Below, piece by piece: positions 1 through 6,115 of a stretch of DNA of 11,359 nucleotides. Source of the DNA: an uncultured Collinsella sp. (GTDB taxonomy: Bacteria > Actinomycetota > Coriobacteriia > Coriobacteriales > Coriobacteriaceae). A program made the translations under genes and the position numbers. The DNA is taken from positions 1 through 11,359 of the forward strand of contig CABUZF010000022.1 in NCBI GenBank assembly GCA_902495985.1. The letters are read 5' to 3'. A model generated the notes under the pieces. It made no database searches. It was not told the origin of the DNA and saw nothing but the letters and a program-made list of their open reading frames with translations. Each line of letters opens with the position of its first letter. Within the stretch, counting starts at the first letter, position 1.

Positions 1-1175
1 CCCATGGCGCGCAGTTCCTGCGTGGGCTCGATAAACGTACGGCCCACATAGCGATTCTTGATGAGGCCCTCACCAAAGGGAATGCCGCTCTCGTGCGAAT
101 AGCCCTCCGCGGGCGGCAGGCCGGAGTCGGGCACGCCGATGACCAGGTCGGCCTCGACGGGCTCCTCGTGTGCCAGCTGACGGCCCATGTCGTAACGGCA
201 GGCATAGACGCTCTTGCCGTTCATGATGGAGTCGGGACGGGCGAAGTAGACCTGCTCAAAGATGCAGTTGGCGGGCTCTTCGGCTGCAGGCACGCCCTGC
301 TCGGATACCAGACCCTCGGCGCTGATGCGCAAGATCTCGCCGGGGCGGACGTCACGGACGTACTCGGCACCCACGATGTCGAGTGCGCAGGTCTCAGAAG
401 CAACGACCCAGCCGCCGGCGCGCGTGACATGGACGGCGGAGTCGACCGTCGCGGCGCCGTCCTGCGACGGCAGCTGCGAAACGGATGCGGCATCGGCCTG
501 GTCCAGACCCTCGTCCACCAGCTTGCCCAGCACGAGCGGGCGAATGCCGTGCGGATCGCGGAATGCGTAGAGCGCCTGCTCGTTGATGAGCGTCATGGCG
601 TAGCCGCCGCGCACGAGCTCCATGGTCTTGCGAATGCCCTCGCGCAGATGACCCGTACGCTGGGTAAAGTAGCCGATAAGCTTGGTCGCGACCTCGGAAT
701 CCGAATTGGAGAGGAACGGCACGCCCAGCTCGATCAGCTGACGGCGCAGCTCGTCGGTGTTGACCAGAGTGCCGTTGTGAGCAAGCGCGATGATGACGCT
801 GTTGATGGTAGAAAGATGCGGCTGCGAGGCTTCCCAGCTCTTGGCGCCGGCGGTGCCATAGCGCACGTGGCCCACGGCCAGCTGGCCGGAGAGCGTCGAC
901 AGGTCAGCGTTGGAGAACACGCGATCGAGCAGTCCCAGGTCTTTACGAACCATAACCGTGCCGCCATCGCCCACGGCGATTCCCGCCGATTCCTGGCCGC
1001 GATGCTGTAGCGCGCGCAGACCAAAGTACGTCAGTCGAGCCACATCGCGATCGGGTGCCCACACACCAAAAATGCCGCATTCCTCATGCAGCTGGTCGGA
1101 GTCCGGATCGTACGTCGACATGGTCGTCACCTGTCCCGTGGCACGCTCGGCCGCGCGGATGGTTTCTTGAGACAT
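1..1175 (-). CDS. purF: Amidophosphoribosyltransferase PurF, 5' part (runs off the left edge)
   Basis: PurF makes 5-phosphoribosylamine from PRPP and glutamine, the first committed step of purine synthesis in the cytosol. The window holds 391 full codons of a protein usually about 470-510 residues long. The N-terminal nucleophile cysteine is Cys33 in CGIFGVW, so about 32 residues would be removed by self-processing. The glutaminase domain follows, with LRALQHRGQESAGI (53-66), GHVRYGT (102-108), HNGTLVN (133-139) and SNSDSE (156-161). The phosphoribosyltransferase half begins with CIFEQVYFARPDS (304-316). The PRPP-binding loop lies beyond the edge. Residues about 222-252 form an Ala/Ser/Gln/Asp-rich stretch between RPLVLGKL and GGWVVASE that looks like an insertion. 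The start at 1175 has GAGGGG about 6 nt upstream. Met19 (1121) is a weaker alternative that would leave a 14-residue propeptide. Identification is firm from the signature motifs. Confidence 0.97.
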   Translation of the reverse strand, partial: MSQETIRAAERATGQVTTMSTYDPDSDQLHEECGIFGVWAPDRDVARLTYFGLRALQHRGQESAGIAVGDGGTVMVRKDLGLLDRVFSNADLSTLSGQLAVGHVRYGTAGAKSWEASQPHLSTINSVIIALAHNGTLVNTDELRRQLIELGVPFLSNSDSEVATKLIGYFTQRTGHLREGIRKTMELVRGGYAMTLINEQALYAFRDPHGIRPLVLGKLVDEGLDQADAASVSQLPSQDGAATVDSAVHVTRAGGWVVASETCALDIVGAEYVRDVRPGEILRISAEGLVSEQGVPAAEEPANCIFEQVYFARPDSIMNGKSVYACRYDMGRQLAHEEPVEADLVIGVPDSGLPPAEGYSHESGIPFGEGLIKNRYVGRTFIEPTQELRAM

Positions 1176-1216
1176 GGCATCCCCTCAGAGCCTCGTTATT
1201 TGGCGTTACCCGCCCT

Positions 1217-1222
1217 ATTATA
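1217..1222 (-). promoter_or_regulatory. Probable -10 box of the purF promoter
   Basis: Read on the minus strand this is a perfect TATAAT, about 42 bases upstream of the purF ATG. No good -35 hexamer lies 16-18 bases upstream; a TTGTCT is present but only 9 bases away. The promoter may be activator-dependent or the -35 may be degenerate. No PurR-type box was identified. Confidence 0.5.
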
Positions 1223-1281
1223 CGCACGACAAGACAAGCACTCCCGCGCATGAGCAGCGCTTTTTAAAAGCCCACCGAGCT

Positions 1282-1287
1282 TATAAT
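1282..1287 (+). promoter_or_regulatory. Possible -10 box for the downstream membrane-protein gene
   Basis: A plus-strand TATAAT stands about 185 bases upstream of the ATG at 1472. The -35 region is only T-rich (near 1260-1265) and not a consensus match. Use of this promoter would imply a long leader, and a nearer promoter with a poor match cannot be excluded. Confidence 0.3.
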
Positions 1288-1471
1288 CCGTTTTGCGGCC
1301 AAACATTTTATTGGGAAACCCGCCCTCGGGGCCAACGTCCCGTATGCTTCCGTCGCGACGCGTCTCGCCCACCGTTAGGGCTTACATTGCTGCAATTGGG
1401 ACGTTCGTCCTGTCTTTTAGCAGGTCGGCGGCGTATCCTTGTAATCTACAACAAAACGAGAAAGGTTGTGT

Positions 1472-2701
1472 ATGGATCGAAACGAACTCGACCCCAGCGT
1501 CCCCAGCGCCACGGAGGTCAAGAAGATCCCCCTCATCATTAAGGTGTACGCCGTCCTGTGCATCCTGTCCGGTGTTGGTACGCTCCCATCGGTCGGCGCC
1601 TTTATGTGGCAGGTCATCACCGCACTCATCAACGGCAACGCCGCCGCCAAACTCGGCGACAACACGCTCGTCGCGGTCGGCCTTATCGTCGCCGGCATCA
1701 TGCTCTCGGCGGCGAGCGCGGTCATCTTGATCATCTTTGGCCTTGACCTCATCAAGGACCAGCGCCGCAACGCCGCGCGCCTGTCCTACATCCTTATCGC
1801 ATTCACCGTCGTCGAGCTTTTGGTCGACGTGATGCTCCAGGGTATCGGGCCGTTCTTGTTGCGCCCCGCCATCCAACTCGGCGTCCTCGTTGCGCTTTCG
1901 GCCACCGTTGACCCCACACTTCGTCAGGAGCGCGAACTGCAGCGGCGCCTGCAGGAGATGCTCGATCGCGACGCCGCCGCCGAGGGCATGCTCGGCCGCG
2001 ATGAGACCGGCGAAGGCTACATCAAGCTCAACTACTTCAACCTGTTCTGGGTATTCTTTGTCTGCTGCGTGCTGGGCCTCATCCTGGAGGACATCTGGCA
2101 CATGACGGTCGTCGACCCAGGCGTCTACCAGGACCGCGCCGGCATGCTGTTTGGTCCCTTTAGCCCCATCTATGGCTTTGGTGCCGTACTCATGACCATG
2201 GTGCTCAACCGCTTCTATAAAAAGAACCCCATCATCATTTTCCTGGTAAGCGCTGTGCTCGGCGCGAGCTTTGAGGTGTTCGTGGGCTGGTTTATGCAGA
2301 CCTCTTTCGGTGTGGTCTCGTGGAGCTACTCGCATATGAAGCTCTTTGGCATGCCCGATCCACTCGCCGTGCTTACGGGCGGACGCACCTGCACAGGCTT
2401 CGCCTGCCTGTGGGGCCTGGGCGGACTCATCTGGATCAAGCTGCTGCTGCCGAGGCTGCTCAAGCTCATCAACATGATTCCGTGGAAGAGTCGCTACTCG
2501 GCTACCGTCATCTTTACCGTCATTATGCTGGTCGACGGCGTCATGACGCTGCAGTCGCTCGACTACTGGTACCAGCGCGTCAACGGCACGGTCAACGATA
2601 TTCCCGTTGCGCAGTTCTATGGCAAGTACTTCGATAATGAGTATATGGAAAATCGCTTCCAGAGCATGACCATGAGCCCCAAGGACGCCACACGCGTATA
2701 G
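1472..2701 (+). CDS. Polytopic membrane protein, CmpB/'putative ABC transporter permease' family
   Basis: This 409-residue membrane protein has two parts. Residues 18-146 hold about four hydrophobic segments (about 20-52, 64-92, 103-122, 126-146). A charged linker (about 148-182) follows, rich in Arg, Glu and Asp. From residue 186 on it matches the PF06541 family as I recall it, named putative ABC-transporter permease (CmpB): a hydrophobic segment ending in GLILEDIWH, then GPFSPIYGFG (228-237), a further pair of segments ending in SFEVFVGWF, and GGRTCTGFACLWGLGG (303-318). The start at 1472 is chosen because GAGAAAGG (1459-1465) lies about 6 nt upstream; a TTG two codons earlier lacks that spacing. 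No ATPase gene adjoins it, so the transporter label is a family name and not evidence of transport. Substrate and role are unknown. Confidence 0.85.
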   Translation: MDRNELDPSVPSATEVKKIPLIIKVYAVLCILSGVGTLPSVGAFMWQVITALINGNAAAKLGDNTLVAVGLIVAGIMLSAASAVILIIFGLDLIKDQRRNAARLSYILIAFTVVELLVDVMLQGIGPFLLRPAIQLGVLVALSATVDPTLRQERELQRRLQEMLDRDAAAEGMLGRDETGEGYIKLNYFNLFWVFFVCCVLGLILEDIWHMTVVDPGVYQDRAGMLFGPFSPIYGFGAVLMTMVLNRFYKKNPIIIFLVSAVLGASFEVFVGWFMQTSFGVVSWSYSHMKLFGMPDPLAVLTGGRTCTGFACLWGLGGLIWIKLLLPRLLKLINMIPWKSRYSATVIFTVIMLVDGVMTLQSLDYWYQRVNGTVNDIPVAQFYGKYFDNEYMENRFQSMTMSPKDATRV

Positions 2702-2745
2702 CGCAAGCGCTGGCGCTGCTGCAGGTCGGCTCCAACGGACAAGTA

Positions 2746-2781
2746 AGCCCGCTGGCAGTTCAATCTAACTGCCAGCGGGCT
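2746..2781. terminator. Probable bidirectional terminator between convergent genes
   Basis: A perfect 15-bp inverted repeat (2746-2760 with 2767-2781) closes a 6-nt loop (CAATCT). It lies between the stop of the plus-strand membrane-protein gene (2701) and the stop of the minus-strand MoaE-like gene (2817), so it can end both transcripts. Neither flank has a long T-run (CTTGCT on the plus side), so it is a strong hairpin but not a textbook intrinsic terminator. Confidence 0.7.
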
Positions 2782-2816
2782 CTTGCTACAGATGGGCTCG
2801 AATCGATCGCAAAGCC

Positions 2817-3233
2817 CTATGCCTCGCGCTCTACCTCGTTCACGCATTCATTCTTGATGGTGCCGACAAGCGACTGCAGGGCATCGACCACGTGCGGACG
2901 AATGTCTCCGCCAATGAGCACGAGCATGATATCGTCGCCCACGGAAAGCTCGCCGCTCGCCAGCCACACGCGCACATAGCCGATGCCTGGCATCGCGCGC
3001 GTGGCTTCAATAGCAGACCGCACCTTTTCGGCGTCGTAGTCAAAGACCATGCCTCCCACCTTGTGACCCGGGGCCACGCCATCGGTCTCGACTCCGCGCA
3101 CCTCGGCCTTAGGCGTCGCGCGCACCACACCGTTATGCGTCAAATACATACCGCACGCAGGAGCCGACGGATCGGCCTTGGCCTCGCGCAGCCAAGCATC
3201 AATCGAAGGCATCGTTTTACCATTCTCGAGCAT
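2817..3233 (-). CDS. Small MoaE-like protein (molybdopterin synthase large-subunit relative)
   Basis: This 138-residue protein resembles divergent MoaE relatives. LTHNGVVRATPKAEVRG (31-47) corresponds to the MoaE N-terminal strand, a V-W-LASGELSVGDDIMLVLIGGDIR block (about 88-112) to its central sheet, and a helix ending TIKNECVNEVE (125-135) to the C-terminal active-site region. MoaE with MoaD adds sulfur to precursor Z to make molybdopterin. Here the usual His-Arg motif is absent and only one lysine (Lys127) remains near the C-terminus, where E. coli MoaE has two functional lysines. Catalysis in molybdenum cofactor synthesis is therefore doubtful. The start at 3233 is preferred because AAAGGGG lies 5-6 nt upstream; an ATG at 3266 would add 11 residues but has a poor ribosome site. 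It follows the sortase by 57 bases and is probably cotranscribed with purE and the sortase. No other molybdenum-cofactor gene is visible. Confidence 0.65.
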   Translation of the reverse strand: MLENGKTMPSIDAWLREAKADPSAPACGMYLTHNGVVRATPKAEVRGVETDGVAPGHKVGGMVFDYDAEKVRSAIEATRAMPGIGYVRVWLASGELSVGDDIMLVLIGGDIRPHVVDALQSLVGTIKNECVNEVEREA

Positions 3234-3290
3234 CATTTCCCCTTTCACCGTCATCGAGCAGCTCATTTGGAACGGGCCGCTCTCAACAAT

Positions 3291-4295
3291 CTATTCCTCG
3301 ACCGGCGTGAGTACCATGACGGCGCGCGTATTGCTAAATGACAGCGAGCGACAGGTCACGAGCGTCACGACCTTGGTTGCCGAAGCAGCGCGATCGCCTG
3401 CATCACTCGCCACTGCCGAAGCACCGTCGAGCATCTCGGACAGGTAGTTCTTGAGCCCGTCGTCACCCTCAAAATTAGGCGTGCGCGCCTTGGCATACGT
3501 ATCCTCGACGACCTTGGTCGCCAGCGGTCGCAGCTTATACGTTGCATCGCGCGTGATGTAATACACGTACTCGATGCTATCGAATGTCGCTTGGTCGGTG
3601 GTGTCCGAAATCACGTTGAACATCGACCCGTCATTCATGTGGTGGCCGTAGATCGTGGTCTGCTGGTCAACCATTCCCGGCGCGGTGTCATCGCTATCCA
3701 GGAAAATGGCCCCGGACGCATTGGCCGTACCGTCGAACAGCGTGTTGAGGTATTTGGAGTTGTTGTTGGTCTGCACCACGGGATAGTTGATGTTGGTTCC
3801 CGGCACGTAAATCCAACCCACAATCTCGGGGTTTGTCTGAGCAAGCGCATCGAAGTCGATAATCGGCACGCCGCTGGCGTCCTTATCGCTTACATATTGC
3901 TTCTCGATTTTCTGGTATGAATCGCTCGCCTGCTTATAGCCAATCTGAGCATTGATAAAGATGGCGGCGGCGGCGACAATCAGACCGATGCCCACGATGA
4001 TGAGCAGAATGGGGATGATGGAGCGACGTTTCTTGCGCGGCGGCTCGGTGTAGCTGGACGGAGCGCCGCTCGGTTGCCTCGTCGTCCGGGTCCGCTTCTT
4101 TGCCGTGCCATATGACGAGGGGCGATACGCAGCCGGCGTATCCTGACGGCGATGGGACGTCGGCGTTACGGGGCGCGGCGCACGAGCCTGTTGAGGAGAG
4201 GATGCCCGACCCTGCTGCATGGAGCGGGCCGATCCCGCCTTGGATGGATCGGGGATCTGAGAAGCCGAGAAACGTTTTCCCTGATAGTCGGACAT
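3291..4295 (-). CDS. Class B-type sortase with long cytoplasmic N-terminal tail
   Basis: Sortases cut a sorting signal on secreted proteins and join them to the cell wall or to pilins. This 334-residue protein has a Ser/Pro/Gln/Arg/Thr-rich tail (1-90) ending in the basic RKKRR. One membrane helix follows (about 93-114), then an extracellular catalytic domain. The likely triad is His218 in IYGHHM, Cys315 in TLVTCRS and Arg324 in SNTRAV. The motif DPxxDxLAQxNPEIVGWIYVPGTNINYPVVQ pattern (about 147-175) is typical of class B sortases. The start at 4295 has AGGGAG about 5 nt upstream. It begins 36 bases after the purE stop and precedes the MoaE-like gene, so it probably shares the purE transcript. 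No substrate with an LPxTG-like or NPxTN-like signal is encoded in the window. The disordered tail of about 90 residues is long for the class. Confidence 0.93.
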   Translation of the reverse strand: MSDYQGKRFSASQIPDPSKAGSARSMQQGRASSPQQARAPRPVTPTSHRRQDTPAAYRPSSYGTAKKRTRTTRQPSGAPSSYTEPPRKKRRSIIPILLIIVGIGLIVAAAAIFINAQIGYKQASDSYQKIEKQYVSDKDASGVPIIDFDALAQTNPEIVGWIYVPGTNINYPVVQTNNNSKYLNTLFDGTANASGAIFLDSDDTAPGMVDQQTTIYGHHMNDGSMFNVISDTTDQATFDSIEYVYYITRDATYKLRPLATKVVEDTYAKARTPNFEGDDGLKNYLSEMLDGASAVASDAGDRAASATKVVTLVTCRSLSFSNTRAVMVLTPVEE

Positions 4296-4331
4296 GACTC
4301 TCCCTATGATTACAGCGGAATGGCAAGCCGC

Positions 4332-4796
4332 TTAGGCGTCGGCCATCTCCTGCTTCATTTTCTCGATAACCTTGCGGTACTCGGGGTCACAAGCACCCAG
4401 AATCTGCGTGGCATAGATGGCGGCGTTCTTGGCGCCGTTGATGGCAACGCAGGCCACGGGCACGCCCGAAGGCATCTGCACCATCGACAGCAGCGAGTCC
4501 ATACCGCCCAGGTCACTCGTCTTCATAGGCACGCCGATAACCGGCAGCGGCGTAAAAGCAGCCACGACACCACCCAGGTGAGCGGCCTTGCCGGCGGCGG
4601 CGATAATTACTTTGATACCGCGATCGGCAGCAGTCGAGGCCCACTCGTGGACCTTCGCCGGCGTGCGGTGTGCGCTCGCAATGACGAGCTCATAGGGCAC
4701 ACCGAGTGCCTCGAGCTCGGCGGTGCAGCCTTCCATAACGCCCAGATCGGACTTGGAACCCATGATGATCCCGACAACCGGCTTTTGATCTGCCAT
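4332..4796 (-). CDS. purE: N5-carboxyaminoimidazole ribonucleotide mutase PurE
   Basis: PurE moves the carboxyl group of N5-CAIR to give CAIR in purine synthesis. The 154-residue product is full length for the family. It shows the nucleotide-binding loop MGSKSDLGVM (12-21), the catalytic SAHRTP with His43, and the conserved block FTPLPVIGVP (81-90) followed by GMDSLLSMVQMPSGVPVA (98-115). The glycine-rich loop reads AGKAAHLGG (68-76), where many bacterial PurE proteins have AGGAAHLPG. The start at 4796 is set by AGGAGGT 8 nt upstream; a TTG two codons earlier is too close to that site. The sortase follows by 36 bases. purK is not in the window. Confidence 0.97.
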   Translation of the reverse strand: MADQKPVVGIIMGSKSDLGVMEGCTAELEALGVPYELVIASAHRTPAKVHEWASTAADRGIKVIIAAAGKAAHLGGVVAAFTPLPVIGVPMKTSDLGGMDSLLSMVQMPSGVPVACVAINGAKNAAIYATQILGACDPEYRKVIEKMKQEMADA

Positions 4797-4859
4797 AAAC
4801 AAAGACCTCCTGTTGAGAGCGGCGACGCGGCGGATCCGCGACCCTTAACTACTGAGAGT

Positions 4860-4865
4860 AGTATA
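4860..4865 (-). promoter_or_regulatory. Probable -10 box of the purE operon promoter
   Basis: On the minus strand this reads TATACT, about 64 bases upstream of the purE ATG. The matching -35 position (about 4883-4888) is a poor hexamer (AAGACC). The leader contains a short GC-rich palindrome (GCGGATCCGC, 4829-4838). The large palindrome at 4892-4963 starts just behind the -35 position. Confidence 0.45.
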
Positions 4866-4891
4866 GCTGCTCCCGTCCCTGCGGTCTTTGT

Positions 4892-4963
4892 GGTGGCGGC
4901 TGAGCCTTTCCCTCGGGAACTGGGCTTCGCGAAGTTTCCCGAGGGAAAGGCTCAGCCGCCACC
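4892..4963. repeat. 72-nt near-perfect palindrome (REP/BIME-like hairpin)
   Basis: Arms of 28 bp (4892-4919 and 4936-4963) are perfect reverse complements. The 16-nt centre contains a further palindrome, CTTCGCGAAG (4925-4934), so almost the whole element can fold into one hairpin. It lies upstream of the purE promoter and downstream of the toxin-antitoxin terminator, so neither gene obviously needs it as a terminator. It has no adjacent T-run. Its form fits an interspersed palindromic repeat, but only one copy is in the window, so mobility or family membership is inferred. Confidence 0.85.
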
Positions 4964-5051
4964 CTGCGACCTACCGGGAATTGCCATGACGTACGTTGGC
5001 TGATGAATTGGAAGGAAAGGTCAACGGAGACTGAAGGCAATTGGTTCAGCG

Positions 5052-5081
5052 AAAAACCCTGACGAATCTAATTCGTCAGGG
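5052..5081 (-). terminator. Intrinsic terminator of the toxin-antitoxin operon
   Basis: An 11-bp perfect stem (5057-5067 with 5071-5081) closes a 3-nt loop. On the minus strand it is followed directly by TTTTT (5052-5056). It stands 36 bases past the toxin stop codon. The orientation of the T-run shows that it serves minus-strand transcription. Confidence 0.88.
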
Positions 5082-5116
5082 CCCCACCAACGCTCACTCG
5101 TCGTTCATCGTTAAAG

Positions 5117-5467
5117 CTAGATATTCTCTTCCGCCCATTTCTCGAAATCGAGTTCTCGTCTCTGAGCAGTTCGGTAGACTTCCATGTCTTCGCGAGCGCC
5201 TACCACTACGATGGCCATCTTTTCTTTAATTCTGATGAGGCGGTACACGATTCGAATGCCACTTCCCCTGAGCTTGATTTTCATAAAGCCAGTCAAATCC
5301 GTACCTGCCTTGTTTCCAAGAGGCTTGCCGAATCCACCTTCGTTCTGCGGCAATGGGTTCGTTCTGATTTTTTCTATAGCCTTAAGGACGATCTTTCGTT
5401 GGGAGCCGTCCAGACGCTTAATATCCTTGAGAGCATCCGGGTAGAAAGCGACTTCGTACCCACTCAT
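5117..5467 (-). CDS. RelE/ParE-superfamily toxin
   Basis: This 116-residue basic protein fits the RelE fold: an N-terminal strand (EVAFYPDALKDIKRLD, 5-20), two helices, then a four-stranded sheet. RelE-like residues align plausibly: Arg72 in SGIRIVYRL, Arg92 in VVGAREDMEVY and Tyr98 near the C-terminus, comparable to the RNase residues Arg61, Arg81 and Tyr87 of E. coli RelE. It is therefore likely to be a ribosome-dependent mRNA interferase that slows growth when released from its antitoxin. The ATG overlaps the antitoxin stop in an ATGA, the usual arrangement for translational coupling. A clean terminator follows. The length is slightly above the 85-105 residues common for the family, with an acidic/aromatic tail (ELDFEKWAEENI). 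No frameshift or missing segment was seen, so the pair appears intact. Confidence 0.92.
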   Translation of the reverse strand: MSGYEVAFYPDALKDIKRLDGSQRKIVLKAIEKIRTNPLPQNEGGFGKPLGNKAGTDLTGFMKIKLRGSGIRIVYRLIRIKEKMAIVVVGAREDMEVYRTAQRRELDFEKWAEENI

Positions 5468-5784
5468 TCAAACTCGACCTCATCCATCTGATCGAGTTCG
5501 TCCTGGCTCACACCCAGCTCTTCCATAACATCAGACAGGGAAACAAGCGCATCGTCACGTGCCACAGCCACTCTCTTAAGTGCCAACGTTAACAAGGCGA
5601 GGTCCTCCTCCGCTTGCTTCGCTTCCCTATATTCATCGGGTGTCACAATCACAAACGCTGGCTTGTTGTGTTTGAGAACCACAACTGGATTGTCGTCCCC
5701 AACCTTCGAAAATGCAGCCGAGCCCTTACCGTGGCTGAAATCGCTAATTGGAACAAGGTTGTCGAGCATCTGCAAAGCAGGCAT
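5464..5784 (-). CDS. Phd/YefM-type antitoxin
   Basis: This is the 106-residue partner of the downstream RelE-type toxin. Residues 10-55 fit the Phd/YefM DNA-binding fold: VPISDF, a helix through GSAAFSKV, the strand pair NPVVVLKHNKPAFVIVTPDEY, and the following helix. The C-terminal half (about 56-106) is helical and acidic, ending ELDQMDEVEFE, as expected for the flexible tail that covers the toxin. It precedes the toxin, overlaps it by 4 nt and has a strong AGGAGG ribosome site 5 nt before the ATG, so it should be made in excess. A palindromic operator lies immediately upstream, fitting autorepression by the antitoxin or the toxin-antitoxin complex. Confidence 0.9.
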   Translation of the reverse strand: MPALQMLDNLVPISDFSHGKGSAAFSKVGDDNPVVVLKHNKPAFVIVTPDEYREAKQAEEDLALLTLALKRVAVARDDALVSLSDVMEELGVSQDELDQMDEVEFE

Positions 5785-5796
5785 ACATACCTCCTA

Positions 5797-5824
5797 AAAA
5801 TGAATTCTTTTTCGAATTCATTTT
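5797..5824 (-). promoter_or_regulatory. Palindromic operator of the toxin-antitoxin promoter
   Basis: Two 11-bp perfect arms (AAAATGAATTC at 5797-5807 and its complement at 5814-5824) flank a 6-bp spacer. On the minus strand the upstream arm contains TAAAAT, a candidate -10 box, so a bound repressor would block the promoter. The site starts 13 bases above the antitoxin ATG and just above its AGGAGG ribosome site. That binding is by the Phd/YefM-type antitoxin is inferred from family behaviour. Confidence 0.75.
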
Positions 5825-5999
5825 ATCATTCTTTTTTGCTATATTGTACCATGCAACCGAAACAACCTTTTAGGATACGAATCCGAGCTTAGAATGACTG
5901 TTGGCCCTCGCACCGCCCTTGCCTCTTTTATTACGTCAAGTGGTATACAGCGAAGCAAAATGGCGATCTAAAGTGCGCGGCACTCACCTCGTATCGCTA

Positions 6000-6040
6000 C
6001 AAAAAACAAACTGCTCCCCACCCACTCGGGCAAGGAGCAA
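6000..6040 (-). terminator. Possible terminator of the hydrolase transcript
   Basis: On the minus strand, TGCTCC (6034-6039) pairs with GGAGCA (6012-6017), with an inner CCC/GGG pairing inside the loop. A T-rich run (GTTTGTTTTTT) follows near 6001-6011. The stem is imperfect, so the call is moderate. It lies about 75 bases past the hydrolase stop codon. Confidence 0.5.
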
Positions 6041-6099
6041 GCCTCATTTTTAATCAGACTGAGAACCACGAATGCAGAAACACAGGCGACTTCAGTCCC

Positions 6100-6112
6100 T
6101 TATCGCCGAGAG
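6100..6112. repeat. 13-bp inverted repeat, copy behind the hydrolase stop codon
   Basis: TTATCGCCGAGAG on the plus strand is the exact reverse complement of 7194-7206. It begins 3 bases past the hydrolase stop codon on the transcribed side. In the hydrolase mRNA it would read CTCTCGGCGATAA. Confidence 0.8.
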
Positions 6113-6115
6113 ACG

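Larger units (their letters stand above)
1176..1471. other. Divergent intergenic region between purF and the membrane-protein gene
   Basis: These 296 bases separate two divergent genes and contain no credible coding frame. There is a perfect TATAAT on the minus strand facing purF (1217-1222) and another on the plus strand (1282-1287). If the plus-strand box is used, the next gene has an untranslated leader of about 180 nt. In that leader, GGAC-GTTC-GTCC near 1398-1411 followed by a short T-rich stretch forms only a small hairpin. No known riboswitch or attenuator pattern was recognised. Confidence 0.6.
5825..6115. other. Intergenic stretch between the toxin-antitoxin promoter and the hydrolase 3' end
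   Basis: No credible coding frame was found. The right half carries a minus-strand terminator-like structure (about 6000-6040) for the hydrolase transcript and one arm of a 13-bp inverted repeat (6100-6112). The left half (5880-5995) shows nothing recognisable. Confidence 0.55.

Noticed and set aside
93..1010. Long plus-strand open frame (about 305 codons) opposite purF
   Set aside because: It is antisense to purF, whose minus-strand frame has all PurF motifs. The plus-strand product resembles no family and reflects high-GC codon shadowing.
1398..1418. Small hairpin plus T-rich run before the CmpB-family gene, possible attenuator
   Set aside because: The stem has only four strong pairs and no alternative pairing or leader peptide was found.
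1382..2335. Minus-strand open frame (about 317 codons) opposite the CmpB-family gene
   Set aside because: The product is rich in Asp, His and Glu with no recognisable domain, while the plus-strand frame encodes clear membrane segments and a family motif.
4829..4838. GCGGATCCGC palindrome in the purE leader
   Set aside because: Ten bases in a GC-rich leader can arise by chance. It is too short for an attenuator and has no T-run.
4152..5003. Plus-strand open frame (about 283 codons) across the sortase start, purE and the palindrome
   Set aside because: It is antisense to two well-supported genes and runs through an intergenic hairpin; no domain was recognised.
4849..5040. Short minus-strand open frame (63 codons) upstream of purE
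   Set aside because: Most of it is translation of the palindrome at 4892-4963, and it overlaps the purE promoter.
4979..5042. AATTGCC / GGCAATT 7-bp inverted repeat beside the palindrome, possible mobile-element ends
   Set aside because: Seven bases about 50 apart are expected by chance; no target-site duplication or transposase was seen.
5878..5995. Possible small gene or RNA between the toxin-antitoxin promoter and the hydrolase terminator
   Set aside because: Only a 13-codon frame and weak 4-bp hairpins are present, with no ribosome site or promoter.
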